Positions 48,158 through 60,071 of a stretch of 64,000 nt of DNA are shown in pieces (within the stretch, counting starts at the first letter, position 1; the number at the start of each line of letters is the position of its first letter). A program made the translations under genes and the position numbers. This DNA is from Coriolopsis trogii (taxonomy: Eukaryota > Basidiomycota > Agaricomycetes > Polyporales > Polyporaceae), in contig JAHYIO010000031.1 of the NCBI GenBank assembly GCA_020543525.1, positions 1,860,001-1,924,000 on the forward strand, read 5' to 3'. The notes below the pieces were generated by a model. That model was not told where the DNA came from. It did no database searches and saw only the letters and a list, made by a program, of their open reading frames with translations.

Positions 48158-51100
48158 ATGACACGCTTCAGCTCAGGTGCGGCCGTCTGCTTTCTTGTCT
48201 ACGCTGATCTCCATGCGCTGCTCGAATGTCTGGTCGGTCTTCTCAGCAACGTGCTCTACTACCTTGCTCACATTTGAGTAGACTATGCAGTCTTCGCCCA
48301 CCCAGACTTTGATCCTAACGACTACGCCAATGCTATACTCGCCGGGGAGCCATATCCCCAGCAGCCCGGGAAGAATAAGCCCCTCAAAAGCACGGGTTTC
48401 GCGCCTGCCAGCGAGGATGTCTCCGTAGCCATTACGAAACTTACAGTAAGCCTAGACGATGTGGAGAAACAGCTCAAGAACGTGGTGAGTAGCACCCTCC
48501 TACCTCCGGCGGTGTGGCGAAGATCATTGCCGTACACGCTGCGATTCCTTCGAGTGTTCCCCTCATACTGTCCCAGGTTACTACACATCACGAGGACTTG
48601 CTCGTACAAGCCGCCGGCGTCTCGGACCTGGAAGGTTCACTTGGGTCGGTCCGTACAGGTCTGAATGAGCTTGATTCATCCCTTGAGAAGTACGTGTTCA
48701 TATGTTTTACATTCTTCGTCCACAATTGGCTCGCGCCCTGTGGAGCTCCCGTGTCTATAGTGCGCAAGCCCCTTGAGGACGCCCCGTCACACCGGAGTTG
48801 TCACCACAAAGGCTGGGCGCACATTGACCGCTCAGTTGTGCCTCCATTTGATACTCCTCACGACGAGTCATGTATGGAATAGCAATTGACTTCACGGTTA
48901 CGGTGGTGGCAAATGAATACTGCATGTATCCGCGATCCACAGCCAGTGCTATGGCTGTGAGCGTTGAGCTGACGGATCGGTAGCGAGACGCTGATACATC
49001 CGTGAACTGATCCTGGCCTACTATGTCTCCGTGGCAAACGGTCCAATGTGATCATCATACAGGCTAACTCGGTGTGTTTCTCAGGCTTCGCCTCAAGATA
49101 CGGGTTCCATATCAGTCACTACAGAAGCATGTCACCAAACTCGACCGCATACAACAAGCGTCCGATATCTTGCGCCGCGCATCGCGCTTCGTGATCCTCA
49201 CTCGCCGCCTCGAGTTGCAACTGGCAGAAATGAGTAAAACAGAAGCCACAGAAAATGCCACGACTACTGATGGACCCAAGACGAAGTCGCAGAGTGGCTC
49301 TGCTCGTGCGGAAACGCCGCTTGAGAACGAAGACGACAAGGAACGTGCCATAGCGAAAGCTGCCCTCACCATAGCCGAGTTGAGTTAGTGTCCGCATACG
49401 CTCAGAAACACATAGCGCCGTGTGTTCAAACACACAGTTATGTGCTTGAAGCCTCGGCTTTTATGTATTTGGCTTATACTTTTACAGGTGCACTGCTCGA
49501 TTCACCCACAGAGCTGTCACTTTCTGCCGGTGGTGACGGTATCGCATCATCGCAAAGCAACAGCGGCGAGCGTATTCCGTTGAGCTCGATCAAAGCTGTT
49601 GCGATTCATCTTCCGTTTGTCGATGCGGCGCGCGCACGTGTAACGACAGACATGGAGACCATGGTCTACTCAGGTCTTGCGACCCTAGTACGTCACTTGT
49701 TCCGTCAGAAGATATTACACCGTTAACCCTAGCGCATGATACTCAGGATCAGTCGATGCTAGCAAGCTCGCTACAGACAGCCCACAACCTTGGAGTCTTG
49801 CCAGATCTAGTGCAAAATCTCCTCAATGAGCTGTCAAGTCTAGCCGATGGTCGCATACGGAATGCGTTCGACTTGACGCGAATATCAAGGGAGATAACGG
49901 CGAAGGGTTAGTACATGCAGCCTCACATCGTCAACAGTGGTCTGATATGGGATTAGAGCCGGCATCTATGGGCCAAGGGCTCCTGTACAAGTCTCGCGTG
50001 CGTACTGAACCTACGAGCGTGACTGCACCACAGTGGACAGCTGCTCTGTGGGGTAGCCTCGAGACCCTTGTCGAAGACATGACAGATTGCTGCGTCAAAG
50101 TGTACACAATCGAGAAAGTGTTGAGGATCAAGCGAGATCCCGTCACGGATGTTGTTTTCCTTGATGAGGCAATGAAAGTGCGTGATTGCAATGCTTCTGA
50201 CATGCTACAACGCTGAGAATATTGGTAGGTTCTCGAGAATACGCCAAGTACCACATTCTGGACTGCGATGGGTAGTTCGCTTGAGAAGAACGCGCGCGAT
50301 GCGGCTAAAGGCTGGTATTTCACCCCATCGCCGGAGGGTAATTGTTGTGCTTACGTCTTACTCAGGATCTACCTTCTTACAGCAAACCTTGAGCACAGGA
50401 TACCCAAGATTGTTGCGCTTATTCCACTCGTTCTTCACGAAGATTTCAGTGCACACAGATACAGTATACACTCAAACCCACCAAAGGTTCATATTATCCT
50501 GACTATATGCGCACTCACCAGTACTTACAGCCTTTGAAGTACCGAGACGGTACTGATCCTTCGCGCGTTCTCGCATTTCGAGGCTCTCTACCTTTCTCGG
50601 TCATCAAACCGACTCAACGAAGCTGTTGGGCAAGCATTTTCTGGCGGTGCTCGCGCCCCGCCCGGTATGTCTGAGGGGATCAATATCGCTCGCGCAGTGG
50701 CGAACGAACTCGACTCGGCCAAGTTCGATCCTATTCTCGTCCAACATGTGGCAGGTTATGTGGTGGCGAGCTTAGAGTTGATGCTGACGAGGATAGACTC
50801 CTTGGTACGTCCTCAGACATGCCGATGCTCCGGTGCTGCTCATGAGATCTTGTAGGTCGCTCGAGAACGTGCTGCGACGAGTTTGGTTGGGCCTGTCGCG
50901 ACTCCCCAACAAGCTCTGAATGGACAGGTTGCGACGTGTATATACCATTGCTGGTCGCGCCTGGACAAACTCCGGGAAGAGTATCCGGAGCAAGTGGTGA
51001 CGATTCTCCAGCCCGTGATCACTGTGGGTACACTACTTGTTCCGTTTCGACGTCAGCTCATAATGATCCGCTGGAAACCAGAAACTGTACGACGCATTCT

Positions 51101-51918
51101 CCAAAATCGTCGATCCTCTGCTGGCCGCAATCCGTCGAGAGCTTGCCGCAATCACTGCAAAACTCCATCGTATGGACTTTGGCGCCACTGTCGATCCCAT
51201 GTCAGCCATGGGTGGCGGGGCGAGCCCCTACATGAAAGACCTCGTTGAAAAGCTCGCGTTCGTGAAGAACGAGATCCTCGTGCAGTACAACGTGCCGGAC
51301 GTCAGCCGACAGTGGGTGATCGCACTCGTGCGGTTCACGATCCAGACGTTTGTGCTGCACGCGTCGATCGCGAAGCCGCTGGGTGAGAGCGGGAAGCTGC
51401 AGCTGACGACGGACATGACGGAGCTCGAGTTCGCGCTGAGCGCGTTCATGGCCGATAAGACGCAGGCGACGAAGCGGGGCGCGGACTGGGAGAGCGTGGG
51501 GCCGGACTATCGGGCTCTGCGCGCGATGCGGTACGTTCACTCTTCTGCCCTTCCCTCGCTACAGCCAATTCGAAGCTCGTGTACTGACGGGTGTTATAGA
51601 CAGCTCCTGTTCCTGGACAACGCCGCGCTCGCTTCGCCAAAGCATACGCAGGGTCTCCCGCCACTCATCGTGCTGCATCACATTCTCGTGCGGTCTCCCA
51701 TCACGCTCCCGCACGCGCTGCACGGATGGGCGGAGGCCGAGTACGTCCGGTGGGTGGTGGAGCATTCGGAGGACGAGGCGTGGACGCTCGTCGATGGGGA
51801 TGTCACTCACTGGGAGAAGATTACGGAGGCGGAGGGGGGAGATCTCGGCTCGGCGGCGGAGTATGTGCAGCTGGCGCGGACGGTCCTCTCGAACGCGCAG
51901 AAGAATGCTGGTCCGTGA
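48158..51918 (+). CDS. COG5: conserved oligomeric Golgi complex subunit 5
   Basis: Thirteen exons (48158-48176, 48282-48484, 48577-48689, 49085-49383, 49488-49687, 49747-49906, 49957-50177, 50229-50310, 50366-50486, 50540-50804, 50856-51023, 51082-51530, 51600-51918) give 872 residues. COG is the eight-subunit tether for retrograde vesicles within the Golgi; COG5 belongs to lobe B. The N-terminus (DYAVFAHPDFDPNDYANAIL, then AGEPYP) and segments such as LRLKIRVPYQSLQKHV, STFLQQTLSTGYPRLLRLFH and SHFEALYLSRSSNRLNEAVG fit fungal COG5. The first exon codes six residues and is inferred from phase. Two joints are unusual: the intron at 48690-49084 is 395 nt, and the intron at 50311-50365 starts with GC rather than GT. 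The exon 9 to 10 acceptor is AAG. Helical composition throughout fits a tether. Confidence 0.9.
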
Positions 51919-53001
51919 GGCTTGCAGCCTCTGGTCGGCTCTGCGAGTCAACATCGGGGTATCGGGGACCCGTGCGGGATTTGCGGGTGGCCGCGGCAAC
52001 GGGTCGCTGCATATATGGACGTTCTTGTCGGATTCTTATTTATTCGTATCGCCCGAGAACTCCTTCTGAGCGGCCGTTATCACGCTCTGGTGCAAATCCA
52101 AGGTAATCCTATTGTCGATGTCAACCGCTGCCTACCACACCGATATCGGACTATACCGATGCATTGGTCAAGGCAAAGGCGAATGACTTCCGTATTCAAT
52201 GCAACATGCATACGGAAAGCTTCGGACATCAACGGCTACATCTGGAGACCACTGCCTTCGACCCTGCGTGATGTGGGGAACCTCTCGATGGGGTGATTTA
52301 GCGTGATCGAGCAGAGTACACCATTGAGTGAAGTGCCTCTGTGACAGGCCGACCCGTGCGCTGTGGTGTGTGCAGCGTTTCACGGCGCGTCATGATCTCG
52401 GCATACGTATCCGTTCAGCACGGAGAGGAGGCCTCAGTCGGGCTCGGAGCCGTCGCACAAGGGTGTGAGTTGGGAGGGCGAGGACGGATAGCATCGATAT
52501 CAGCGCGCAGGACCAAGCGGGACATTCGGTTCACGTCATGACACTTCCGATTCTCGAGCGCGACGCGGAGAGCCGAGCTCAGACCGGCGGAAATTCCTAT
52601 ATTCGCTAACGAAGCGTAAGTAAGACTGACCTTGCGTTGAGGACTGCAAAGGAATTGACGGTGGTTTGAGAGCACCAGATACTCAGGATGCACACTGCTC
52701 ATGAGCTGGATGAGTGGCTTGAAGTGATCATTTCCCCGAAGGCGGAGGTATTGAAGTTAAGTACTGGCTGATGGAGTTCGGAAGGAGAGGGTATCATAGT
52801 GATCGACCCTGGAAAGATTGTCGCATGAGTAACCGAAGACATGTAAGGCCGACTACTTGGAGGTGGAGATTAATGTAAGTACCTCATACATGTTAATGCT
52901 TCCTTGACTCAAACGGTTTTGAACCCGCTTATAAATGAGATGAAGCAAATACATGAGTTGGACCACACTTCCACATTGTACATGTCCAGCACAGAAGGAC
53001 T
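51919..53001. other. convergent intergenic region
   Basis: About 1.08 kb between the COG5 stop and the HEM3 3' end. This is long for a convergent gap here, but no frame has family-like sequence. A minus-strand frame at 52415-52702 includes SAGLSSALRVALENRK but has no splice partner. I see no supported gene. Confidence 0.5.
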
Positions 53002-54278
53002 TCATGCATCGATCTTCTCGTGGTTGGCTTCGGCTTGCAGGACTTTCTTCTCTCTGTCGACGTTGATCTCGTCCAAGATCTCCTTCGCCCCCGTCTCGAT
53101 CAACACCCGCGCAAGCCTCCGGCCCAACTCTTCCGCCTCCGCCACAGAGCCTACGTCCGCCTCTATCGTGTGCTCAACGTGCCGCTCGCCCTCAAGCGAC
53201 GTCACGCACCCGGTGATGCGCAGCGTCCCTCTCTCCGCGTCCGGTGTCTGGAGCTGGAATGCCGTGGACACCCCGACAGGTACGCTGCACCCGCCCTCGA
53301 GGACGCGCAGGCAGGCGCGCTCAGCGAGGCACGCCCACTCCGTCGGACGGTGCGTGAGGGCGCGACAGAACGCACGCGCGGCCTCATCGTCCTCGCGGAT
53401 TTCGATCGCGAGTGCGCCTTGCGAGACGGCGGGGAAGAGCGTTGGGGGCCCGAGATCGCAAGTAATGCGGGAACCCCAGCCGAGGCGGACCATGCCGGCT
53501 TTTGCGAGAACGATCGCGGTGTATGGGCTAGAGGGAGCGTCGAGCTTTGCGATACGCGTGTCTCTTTGAACGGTCATAAGGTGGAAATGAGACAAAAGAT
53601 GAGAGGAGTGGTTTGGTGGCGAGGACGTACAGGTTTCCTCGCTACGTGCGATAGGTGGGAACAGGTCGGTCAGAGAGGGACATCGAGATCAATACAGCGA
53701 CAAAAAACCGTGTCCCATGCCTGGCAGCAACACGGGAGCAAATGTTGTCGGTGGACTCCAGAAAATCCAGATCGCGGGGAGAAACGCCGCAATGGGTAGT
53801 GTAAGGATTGACTGGCACTCACGAGGTCCTTGAAGACGAGCTTGGGGAAGCATCGCTTGAGCTGCGCAACTCGGCGCACGCTGCTCGTCCCGACCACGCT
53901 CCCATCCGGAAGGTCCTCCAGCCTCTTGTATGGCAGACCCTCCTTCACGATCAAGCAGTCTAACGCGTGCTCCCTCTCTAGCACTCCGCCGATCTCGCAG
54001 CCCTCCGGAAGCGTAGTCGGGACGTCCTTGAGACAGTGGACGAGCATGTCGACCGCGCCCTCGCGCAACGCGACCTCGAGCTCCTTCGTCCACAGCGCCT
54101 TGCCTCCAATCAGATAAAGAGCCTGAGATTGGTTGTGGTCGCCCGCGGTGGTCAAAAATGACGTCTCGAATGTTGTATCCGGGTGCAGCGAGGCGAGAGA
54201 GTCGCGCACGGCTTCCGTCTGGACGCGTGCAAGCTGGGAGGTGCGCGACGCGAGCGTAAATTTGCGAGGGGCAGACAT
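53002..54278 (-). CDS. HEM3: porphobilinogen deaminase (hydroxymethylbilane synthase)
   Basis: Exons 53823-54278, 53631-53641 (11 nt) and 53002-53563 give 342 residues. The enzyme joins four porphobilinogen units into hydroxymethylbilane, the third step of heme synthesis in the cytosol. The start (MSAPRKFTLASRTSQLARVQ) carries the conserved ASRTSQLA segment. HCLKDVPTTLPEGCEIG includes the active-site lysine-aspartate pair. LPDGSVVGTSSVRR is strictly conserved in the family. The dipyrromethane cofactor should attach to Cys248 in VLEGGCSVPVGV. The middle exon supplies RGNL of the KDL-RGNL-DTRIAKLD segment, whose arginines bind cofactor carboxylates; without this exon the frame breaks. Length matches yeast Hem3 (327) and human HMBS. 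There is no signal or targeting peptide. Confidence 0.97.
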
Positions 54279-55817
54279 GGTGGTAGAATCGAAAGCTGAG
54301 ACTGAGATTGCGACATGATGACAGCGCAGTCGAGCCCGGGCGTGTATCCGTGGTGGGAGGAGGCCAGATTCAGTCAGATTCACGCTGATCACAGGAACGG
54401 TAACATAGACGCCTGGGCGGATGTAAGTCCTGACGACTCTTCAAGGCCTACATAGGCCTCATGTATTGGGAGTGATATATGACAAGCACCCATTTACCTC
54501 CGCACATATCATCCAGCTGTGTGAAGCACTCGGGAGCCTTACGTAGGCGACACTAAGTGGTAAAAGTTGTCCTAGACTACAGGTACGAGCACTGGCTGTG
54601 AACTCCTATTTGTACTACTTACCAACCTCAGGCTGCGCTATGCCAGGCTATGCCCAACGGCTTGGCTAACAGACACTAACCGCGTCCGACCATGTTCTCC
54701 GCATTCGACGATTTCACATCTTGCTGCGGGGTGTGGATCAACACGATGGCTGAAGGCGCCTCTGAGCCATCTTCTCTCGACTTGAGTACCATCTACATGC
54801 AAGGCATCACTCCTCCATACAGTACTGACCAGTTAACCGCAAGAACGATGCACGTTCCTGGCGAATCCTGGGGATTCAGGTGGGGTTTGCGCCACATCCG
54901 GCACCGAATTGCCGTTTTGCTGAACCGGGCCGGGGCGGACAGGGGTATCCCTTAATTCGGTCACCTCCAGTTTGCTCAGTGTGGGCGCTTGGTCCCTACT
55001 TTGACCGTCATGCCAAGCTCTGGTATTGGACTACAAAGTGCCACTCTCATCGTCGACGCTTGTCTTTACTGAACCAAAACTGAGTGCGTAGCTTTACTCC
55101 TAGACATCTGAGCACGTTACGCTTGATTTTCAAAGGCTCCATCGGAAGCAATGATCATTTGATCGACTGCCGCAGATGCATGTCAACGTTTTAGCCACAT
55201 ATGTCCGTTGGGTCCTCGGCCTGTATGCGTGTTGGTCTCTTTGATGAGTACTAAAGTCGGCGGTTATGTTTCCAGTATCATGGGGGGGGCGTCTTGAATG
55301 TCGTCACCCGAGGTGCATCACTTTTCCCCTTGGGGCTCTCCGGAAGCGGCGTGAGCGCGCTTTAGTATTCCTGGCAGGAAGGGACCATCTCCCTAAATCC
55401 ACAACTCTCCGCCGCCGCACCTTCGTGTCATCCATCCTCCCTCTGCTTCCGCTCCCCTATCTCGTATGTCATTCTCCTCATCCGCCCTCGACCTGTACAA
55501 ACACTCGGTTCTAGACCGTTCCAAGGCGTACGAATCGGCAGGATAGAAGGGCGGAAGCACTCGCAATGTATAGCCTATGCCTCCGACGCTCCAGCGACAG
55601 CAAGCTACCGCTATTATCTGGGTCGTCCCTGCCGCCCCGCCGCTACGTCAGCTCTTACCTAGGACGACGTCTGGAGCATCCTCTTCGACGCAAGCTCACC
55701 TCTTAAATGCTCGAACATATCGCGACCAACCCACAGTACTCGTCAGCTTTCGCTCAGCCCTCTTGCCTTATTCAACTCAGCAAGTGTCGGCCCCGCTTCC
55801 TCACATTCAAGCTCGCG
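54279..55817. other. gap upstream of HEM3 and of the Ser/Thr-rich protein gene
   Basis: About 1.5 kb between divergent starts. Promoters of both genes must lie here. Short plus-strand frames at 54692-54955 and 55577-55891 lack any recognisable domain. A run of eight G occurs at 55281-55288. No supported gene. Confidence 0.45.
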
Positions 55818-56509
55818 ATGTATTCAGCCTCGCTCATCACGCTCTCATGCGTAGTGCTTTCTCTATTGGCAGGCGTCCGGGGACAGGGTGAGTTTTCAGA
55901 TATTTTTCCTCACTTCCGTTGTCAGTTACAAGATTCTGAGGGTACGCATATTATCTAGACCCTGACTTGTCTGCCTCATGCGTCGGCGTGTACTCGACCT
56001 TCATAGACACGTACGCGCCGACTATAACGTTTACCGATACTGCCTTCGTCACCGTGACCGAAACGGCGTCTCCGTCCCTCGAGCGAAAGCGTGGCGACTA
56101 TCACCCTCACGCTATCATGAAGCGGGTGACGACGGCCTCCACTGTCAGTAGTCCTGATGTTACAGGCTCTGACGCGACAGGCTCTACCACCTCCACTACG
56201 AGCACCACCTCCTCGACAAGTACCACCACTTCCTCGACGAGTACCACCACCTCCTCGACGAGCGCCACCTCCTCCTCTACCACCGGCTCTAACACGTCAA
56301 CCTCCACCGCTGTGACCACCGTCACCGTGACTTCGACCAGCACTCGCACCCTGCCGACTACTACTACGACTTTCTCCACCCGCACGGTGACCATTCCCGC
56401 CTTCACATTCACTACCGCCACGTTCACCCGCACGGTGACCGTTCCGGTGATCACCGTGGTCTCGTCTACCCGTACCATCACCAGGCGGTCGCTTCCATCT
56501 GATGCTTGA
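55818..56509 (+). CDS. secreted Ser/Thr-rich protein, function unknown
   Basis: Exons 55818-55887 and 55959-56509 give 206 residues. A clear signal peptide (MYSASLITLSCVVLSLLAGVRG) is cleaved near the exon end. The mature protein has a short Cys-containing head (SASCVGVYSTFIDTY), then a repeat-like Thr/Ser tract built from TTSSTSTTTSS-type units (about residues 85-130). It ends with three similar TVTIPAFTFTTATF/TVTVPVITVVSS blocks and a basic end (RRSLPSDA). Such tracts are normally heavily O-mannosylated in fungi, so this may be a cell-wall or extracellular mucin-like protein (inference). No hydrophobic C-terminus argues against a GPI anchor. I do not recognise a family. Confidence 0.76.
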
Positions 56510-57753
56510 GTGCGGTGTGACCCAGGGCCGCGTTCGAGAAAGAGACGATCAAGAAATGTATCGAAAGGAGAAGCTGAGAATTGTACTAGTATGACAAACT
56601 ACCTTTTCTAATTTACACTGTAATCTTCCGAAGTGTGGTATATGACTTTGTGTTTCCCTTGCCTGATTCGTGAGAGCTTGCTACTATAATCTATTGCACC
56701 TCCCTAGCCCTCAGTGCGCTATGAATGCGCTTCCTCAGACGTGTTCCATACTATTACGAAAATGGCTGACATTCTCACAGATTCAGACGGTCAGAGACAA
56801 ATCGATGCGTACATGTTCATGAATGACGAAAAACGTTTATGAGAGGCTGGAACAGCCCTCATAGACCACCGCGACAGCGTCATTTCAATAGACATAATTA
56901 TGACATTTTGTATGCTCGAAACGGTGTTGTGTTTCCATTGGTCATAGACGTTCAATGCCCGGGAGAAGTTACGACTTCGATTACTGCTAGTAGCTCAAAT
57001 AGCACAGCGCATAACGACATGCAAAATACGTAAAAACACACATCTAGGTTATGATACACAGGGGTATAACATGATCAGGCGAGTCTTGGACGATATGTAC
57101 GCGAACGGAAAGGAAGCAGACTACGACAGGATGCACATGCAAAGCGCGATAGGTATATGAGATGACGAAGATGAGTAAGTATAAAGGAATCAGAGGGAAC
57201 TCCCGAGACATGACGCGAGATACCCGATCGGAGATGCCAAATGCAATGCAAACCGCGCAGCACATGGTCCGCGGCAGGCTCGCCTGATGTGAATGTGCTC
57301 GGCAGGCATGCCTGCCGTAGCTCTCAGCAAGTGTGGTTTGCAGAAAATGGTAGGAATCTCCCACAGGGCCCAGACCGCGAGGACATCCGCCCGCATTGAG
57401 GACGCGTAATCGTCAGAGAGTCTGCCGTTCCATAAGGGAGGGGGGGAGGTTGAAGGGAAGGGCGCGTATCGATAATTCAGTACAACCCGCCCGCACTGTC
57501 GGGGCCCAATCCGCCGATGTATGGTTTGAATTATGCGGGCGTGAGTTCGGGCGGGATGCGGCAGAAAGTTCTGAGACCCAGGTGCGCTCGGTCGTCACGA
57601 TGGCGAGCGGGCGCGGACGCGCAGTTACGACATCCCGAGGAGCGGCATGATGCACGTGAGGCAGAGCGGGAAGCTTGTTCTGACATCCCGCGGTGCGAAC
57701 TTGGGCGAGCGGGCTGCCGCAACCTGCATCTTGCCTGGGCACGCCCTCGGTGA
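56510..57753. other. convergent intergenic region, low GC in part
   Basis: About 1.24 kb between the Ser/Thr-rich gene stop and the modelled end of the transcription-factor gene. The 56520-57200 half is AT-richer than the genes and has no coding signal. The 57400-57750 half is GC-rich, with an open minus-strand frame that might contain further 3' exons of the transcription factor. Confidence 0.45.
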
Positions 57754-59288
57754 TCACCAGAGCGAGGCAGAGGATCGGTCGTGCGCGACCGCCGAGCCGT
57801 GGTAATGTTGCGAGGAGAGCGAGGGGTGGGGTGGGGTCTGAACTGGGCGCGAGTATAGTTGCGTGTTTGAGAAGGCGATGAGCTCTGAGGCTAGGAGCGT
57901 GCGCTCAAGGAGTTGGATGCCGTGCCATGTTGCCTGCAAGATGCGCGCAGGTTGTGGCTCAGCCATCTGGAGGAGCTGTGGGAGGGTGACGTCCGATATA
58001 CCGAGATCTGCGGCTAGTCGTGCAGAGAGCTGATGAGGAGGGAAACACAACATGTATGGAGTGGTTGAGCACGATTCATAGAGGAAGGACAAAGGATACG
58101 TACCCGAGCGTAGGTGTTAAACATGGTCTGCCGCCCCCTCTTATACTCCACCCACGACAATAACATGACGGCGTGCAGAGTATCCACTGTAGCGTGTTTG
58201 GTATTTGGAGGAACGAGGTTCTGGTGATACCCATAATGAATTCCTCGAGCACCGCTGTGCCGTTCGAAAGGGGCGTACCTTCGCGATATGACAATACACT
58301 TCAGTGACGTTGGCATGCCCAATTTGCGCAATCTCAGGCAGAGTGGAGAAGCTGACGGGCAAGATCACTCAGCGACTGAAGCCAACCAAGTTCTTGTGGG
58401 TGACTAACCGGACGGCGGACGCTGCGATGGAGTTGGCCAGAAGGGCTGGCAATTGGCCGCGCAGACATCGATCATAGATGTTGTCAAAGGTGAGAAACGG
58501 GTAGCTGGGGCCGAGATTGTCGAAGAAGAGGTGGATAACGTCCAGCATCAACGTAGGGTGTGGTTGGCTTGAGTCGTGGAGGTCAAAAAGTCCAGAGAGC
58601 AAGGACTGTTGCGGGGTAGGCCTTGAGGTCGTCGTGCTCGACGAAGCGTGCGAGTTCGGGCTACGACGAGAAGACCATGGTAGGGGATCTGACAGCCCGT
58701 CCCTGCGAAATGATGAGCCCCAACTCGCGCACCACGTATTGAATGACACGCACCACGTAGGGAGAGCTGGCTGGGTAACTTCGCTGCTGTTTAGCGTAGA
58801 GAATACGTCCAACGACCCTCCCATGGACGCAGAGAAGAAGGACGGCGGGGTAGAGCGATCGGGCGTCGTCGATGTACTGCTGTTGCTTCGGGACGACGAA
58901 GGAGGGGTGGGACCTCGGGAAGTGCTGGGGGTCAACGCATTGATCGCAGAGAGGTGCGGCCGACTTGGGGCGTTCTTGGAGGCGTCACGGAGTGCTGAGC
59001 TCGCGCCGGAGAGCATACGGGTCCGCTCAGCAAAGTACTGCTCTCGATCGCGATAATGGCAAGGAATGTTGTTTGCGAGACATGCTTCGCACTTGCCAGT
59101 AGCAGGCTGTTGGACACACTTGATCTTCTTGACGCGACTAGCATCGGGCTCATGTGAGCCGGAGCAATACCAATCAGTACGGGATGAAGGATAACGGACC
59201 AGTGATCACAGGAAGTGACGAGACGAGGCCGCTTCTTGCTTGCCCGAGTAGCCTGGGGTGCTTCAATCACAAACTCGATGTCGGCCAT
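57754..59288 (-). CDS. Zn2Cys6 (GAL4-type) transcription factor with fungal-specific domain
   Basis: Exons 59200-59288, 58409-59137, 58279-58351, 58104-58220 and 57754-58029 give 427 residues. The binuclear zinc cluster is complete only after splicing: Cys27, Cys30, Cys37, Cys46, Cys49 and Cys56 in the pattern C-x2-C-x6-C-x8-C-x2-C-x6-C, in SCDHCRVKKIKC and GKCEACLANNIPC. A Ser/Pro-rich linker follows, then the start of a fungal transcription-factor regulatory domain (DVIHLFFDNLGPSYPFLTFD, LPEIAQIGHANVTEVYCHIA, DTLHAVMLLSWVEYKRGR). The first donor is GTCCGT, unusual but required. The last exon loses similarity near its end and the protein is shorter than most of the class (often 600 or more), so more 3' exons may be missing. 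The target genes are unknown. Confidence 0.82.
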
Positions 59289-59528
59289 GGTTGATAGTGA
59301 GGGAGTGCGAAGGGTATACGAGAATGGCGCTCTCGAAGAAGGTCCAGGCAGCTTTATACGGCTGCGGCGGATCGACCGAGGGGGAATTTGGCATGTTCGG
59401 CGCCAGAGTCCAGCTAATCAAGATCATTCGCCAGGACTTCGATGCAGACGCCGTGGGGACGAGATGGAAGCCTGCAGAGTTGACAATTGTGAAACCCCCG
59501 GTCGCCCCACGGCCTGCACGACAAAGTT

Positions 59529-59967
59529 TCAGCGCCGGCCAGGGCTCGCGGGCGGTGCGAGGCCTGAGGCGAACGGACGATCGTGGATTGCTGTGTTGGT
59601 CAGGTCGTCTTGAGCTGGCGCATTCGCATCTGACTTACGGAGCCTGTACAGCACGCGCGCTGCCACCTGCATGCCGCCTATGGCCGTGAGGGCGACTGGA
59701 ACCCCTACCGTAAACAACGCATTTCCAGCGTGGAATTTGACTAGGGATGTCAGCGTATCTGAAATCGGTCCGTAACACCCTGTGGTTACGCAAGCAGGGT
59801 CTGAGTATCTTCTGGCAAAGCGTTGTGATCTCCCCGCACCTTCTGGTCAACAGCGGTCTCTAAGTCGTGCGGGATGACTGAAAATGATGGAAAACCAACC
59901 TGAACCTGAGATGTCGCTGCCACTTTGGGCGGTGGGCGGCAACCACTTTCCTAAAGAGGGCATTCAT
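59529..59967 (-). CDS. unresolved small gene, possible single-span membrane protein
   Basis: Three coding-like minus-strand fragments lie in the gap between the zinc-cluster gene and the transporter. First, an ATG at 59967 opens MNALFRKVVAAHRPKWQRHL. Second, near 59780-59840 comes ETAVDQKVRGDHNALPEDTQ. Third, about 59640-59740 gives VKFHAGNALFTVGVPVALTA followed by IGGMQVAARVLYRL, a membrane helix, and a hydrophilic tail ending at a stop at 59529. Size and layout suggest a small mitochondrial or other membrane protein. The phases of the fragments do not close in any splice model I could build, so the exon limits, and even whether all three belong together, are unresolved. I do not name a family. 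Confidence 0.3.
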
Positions 59968-60071
59968 CGCCCTGAGCCCGATTGGATCTGGAGTGTGCCA
60001 GCGGGGTGTGATGCGGCGTGAAACGTGACTTGGGATGTTGCTACGAACTCGTCCATGCTCTCGCCGCACAG

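Noticed and set aside
54692..54955. Small plus-strand protein upstream of HEM3
   Set aside because: 87 codons with no signal peptide, domain or splice support; composition is like the surrounding non-coding DNA.
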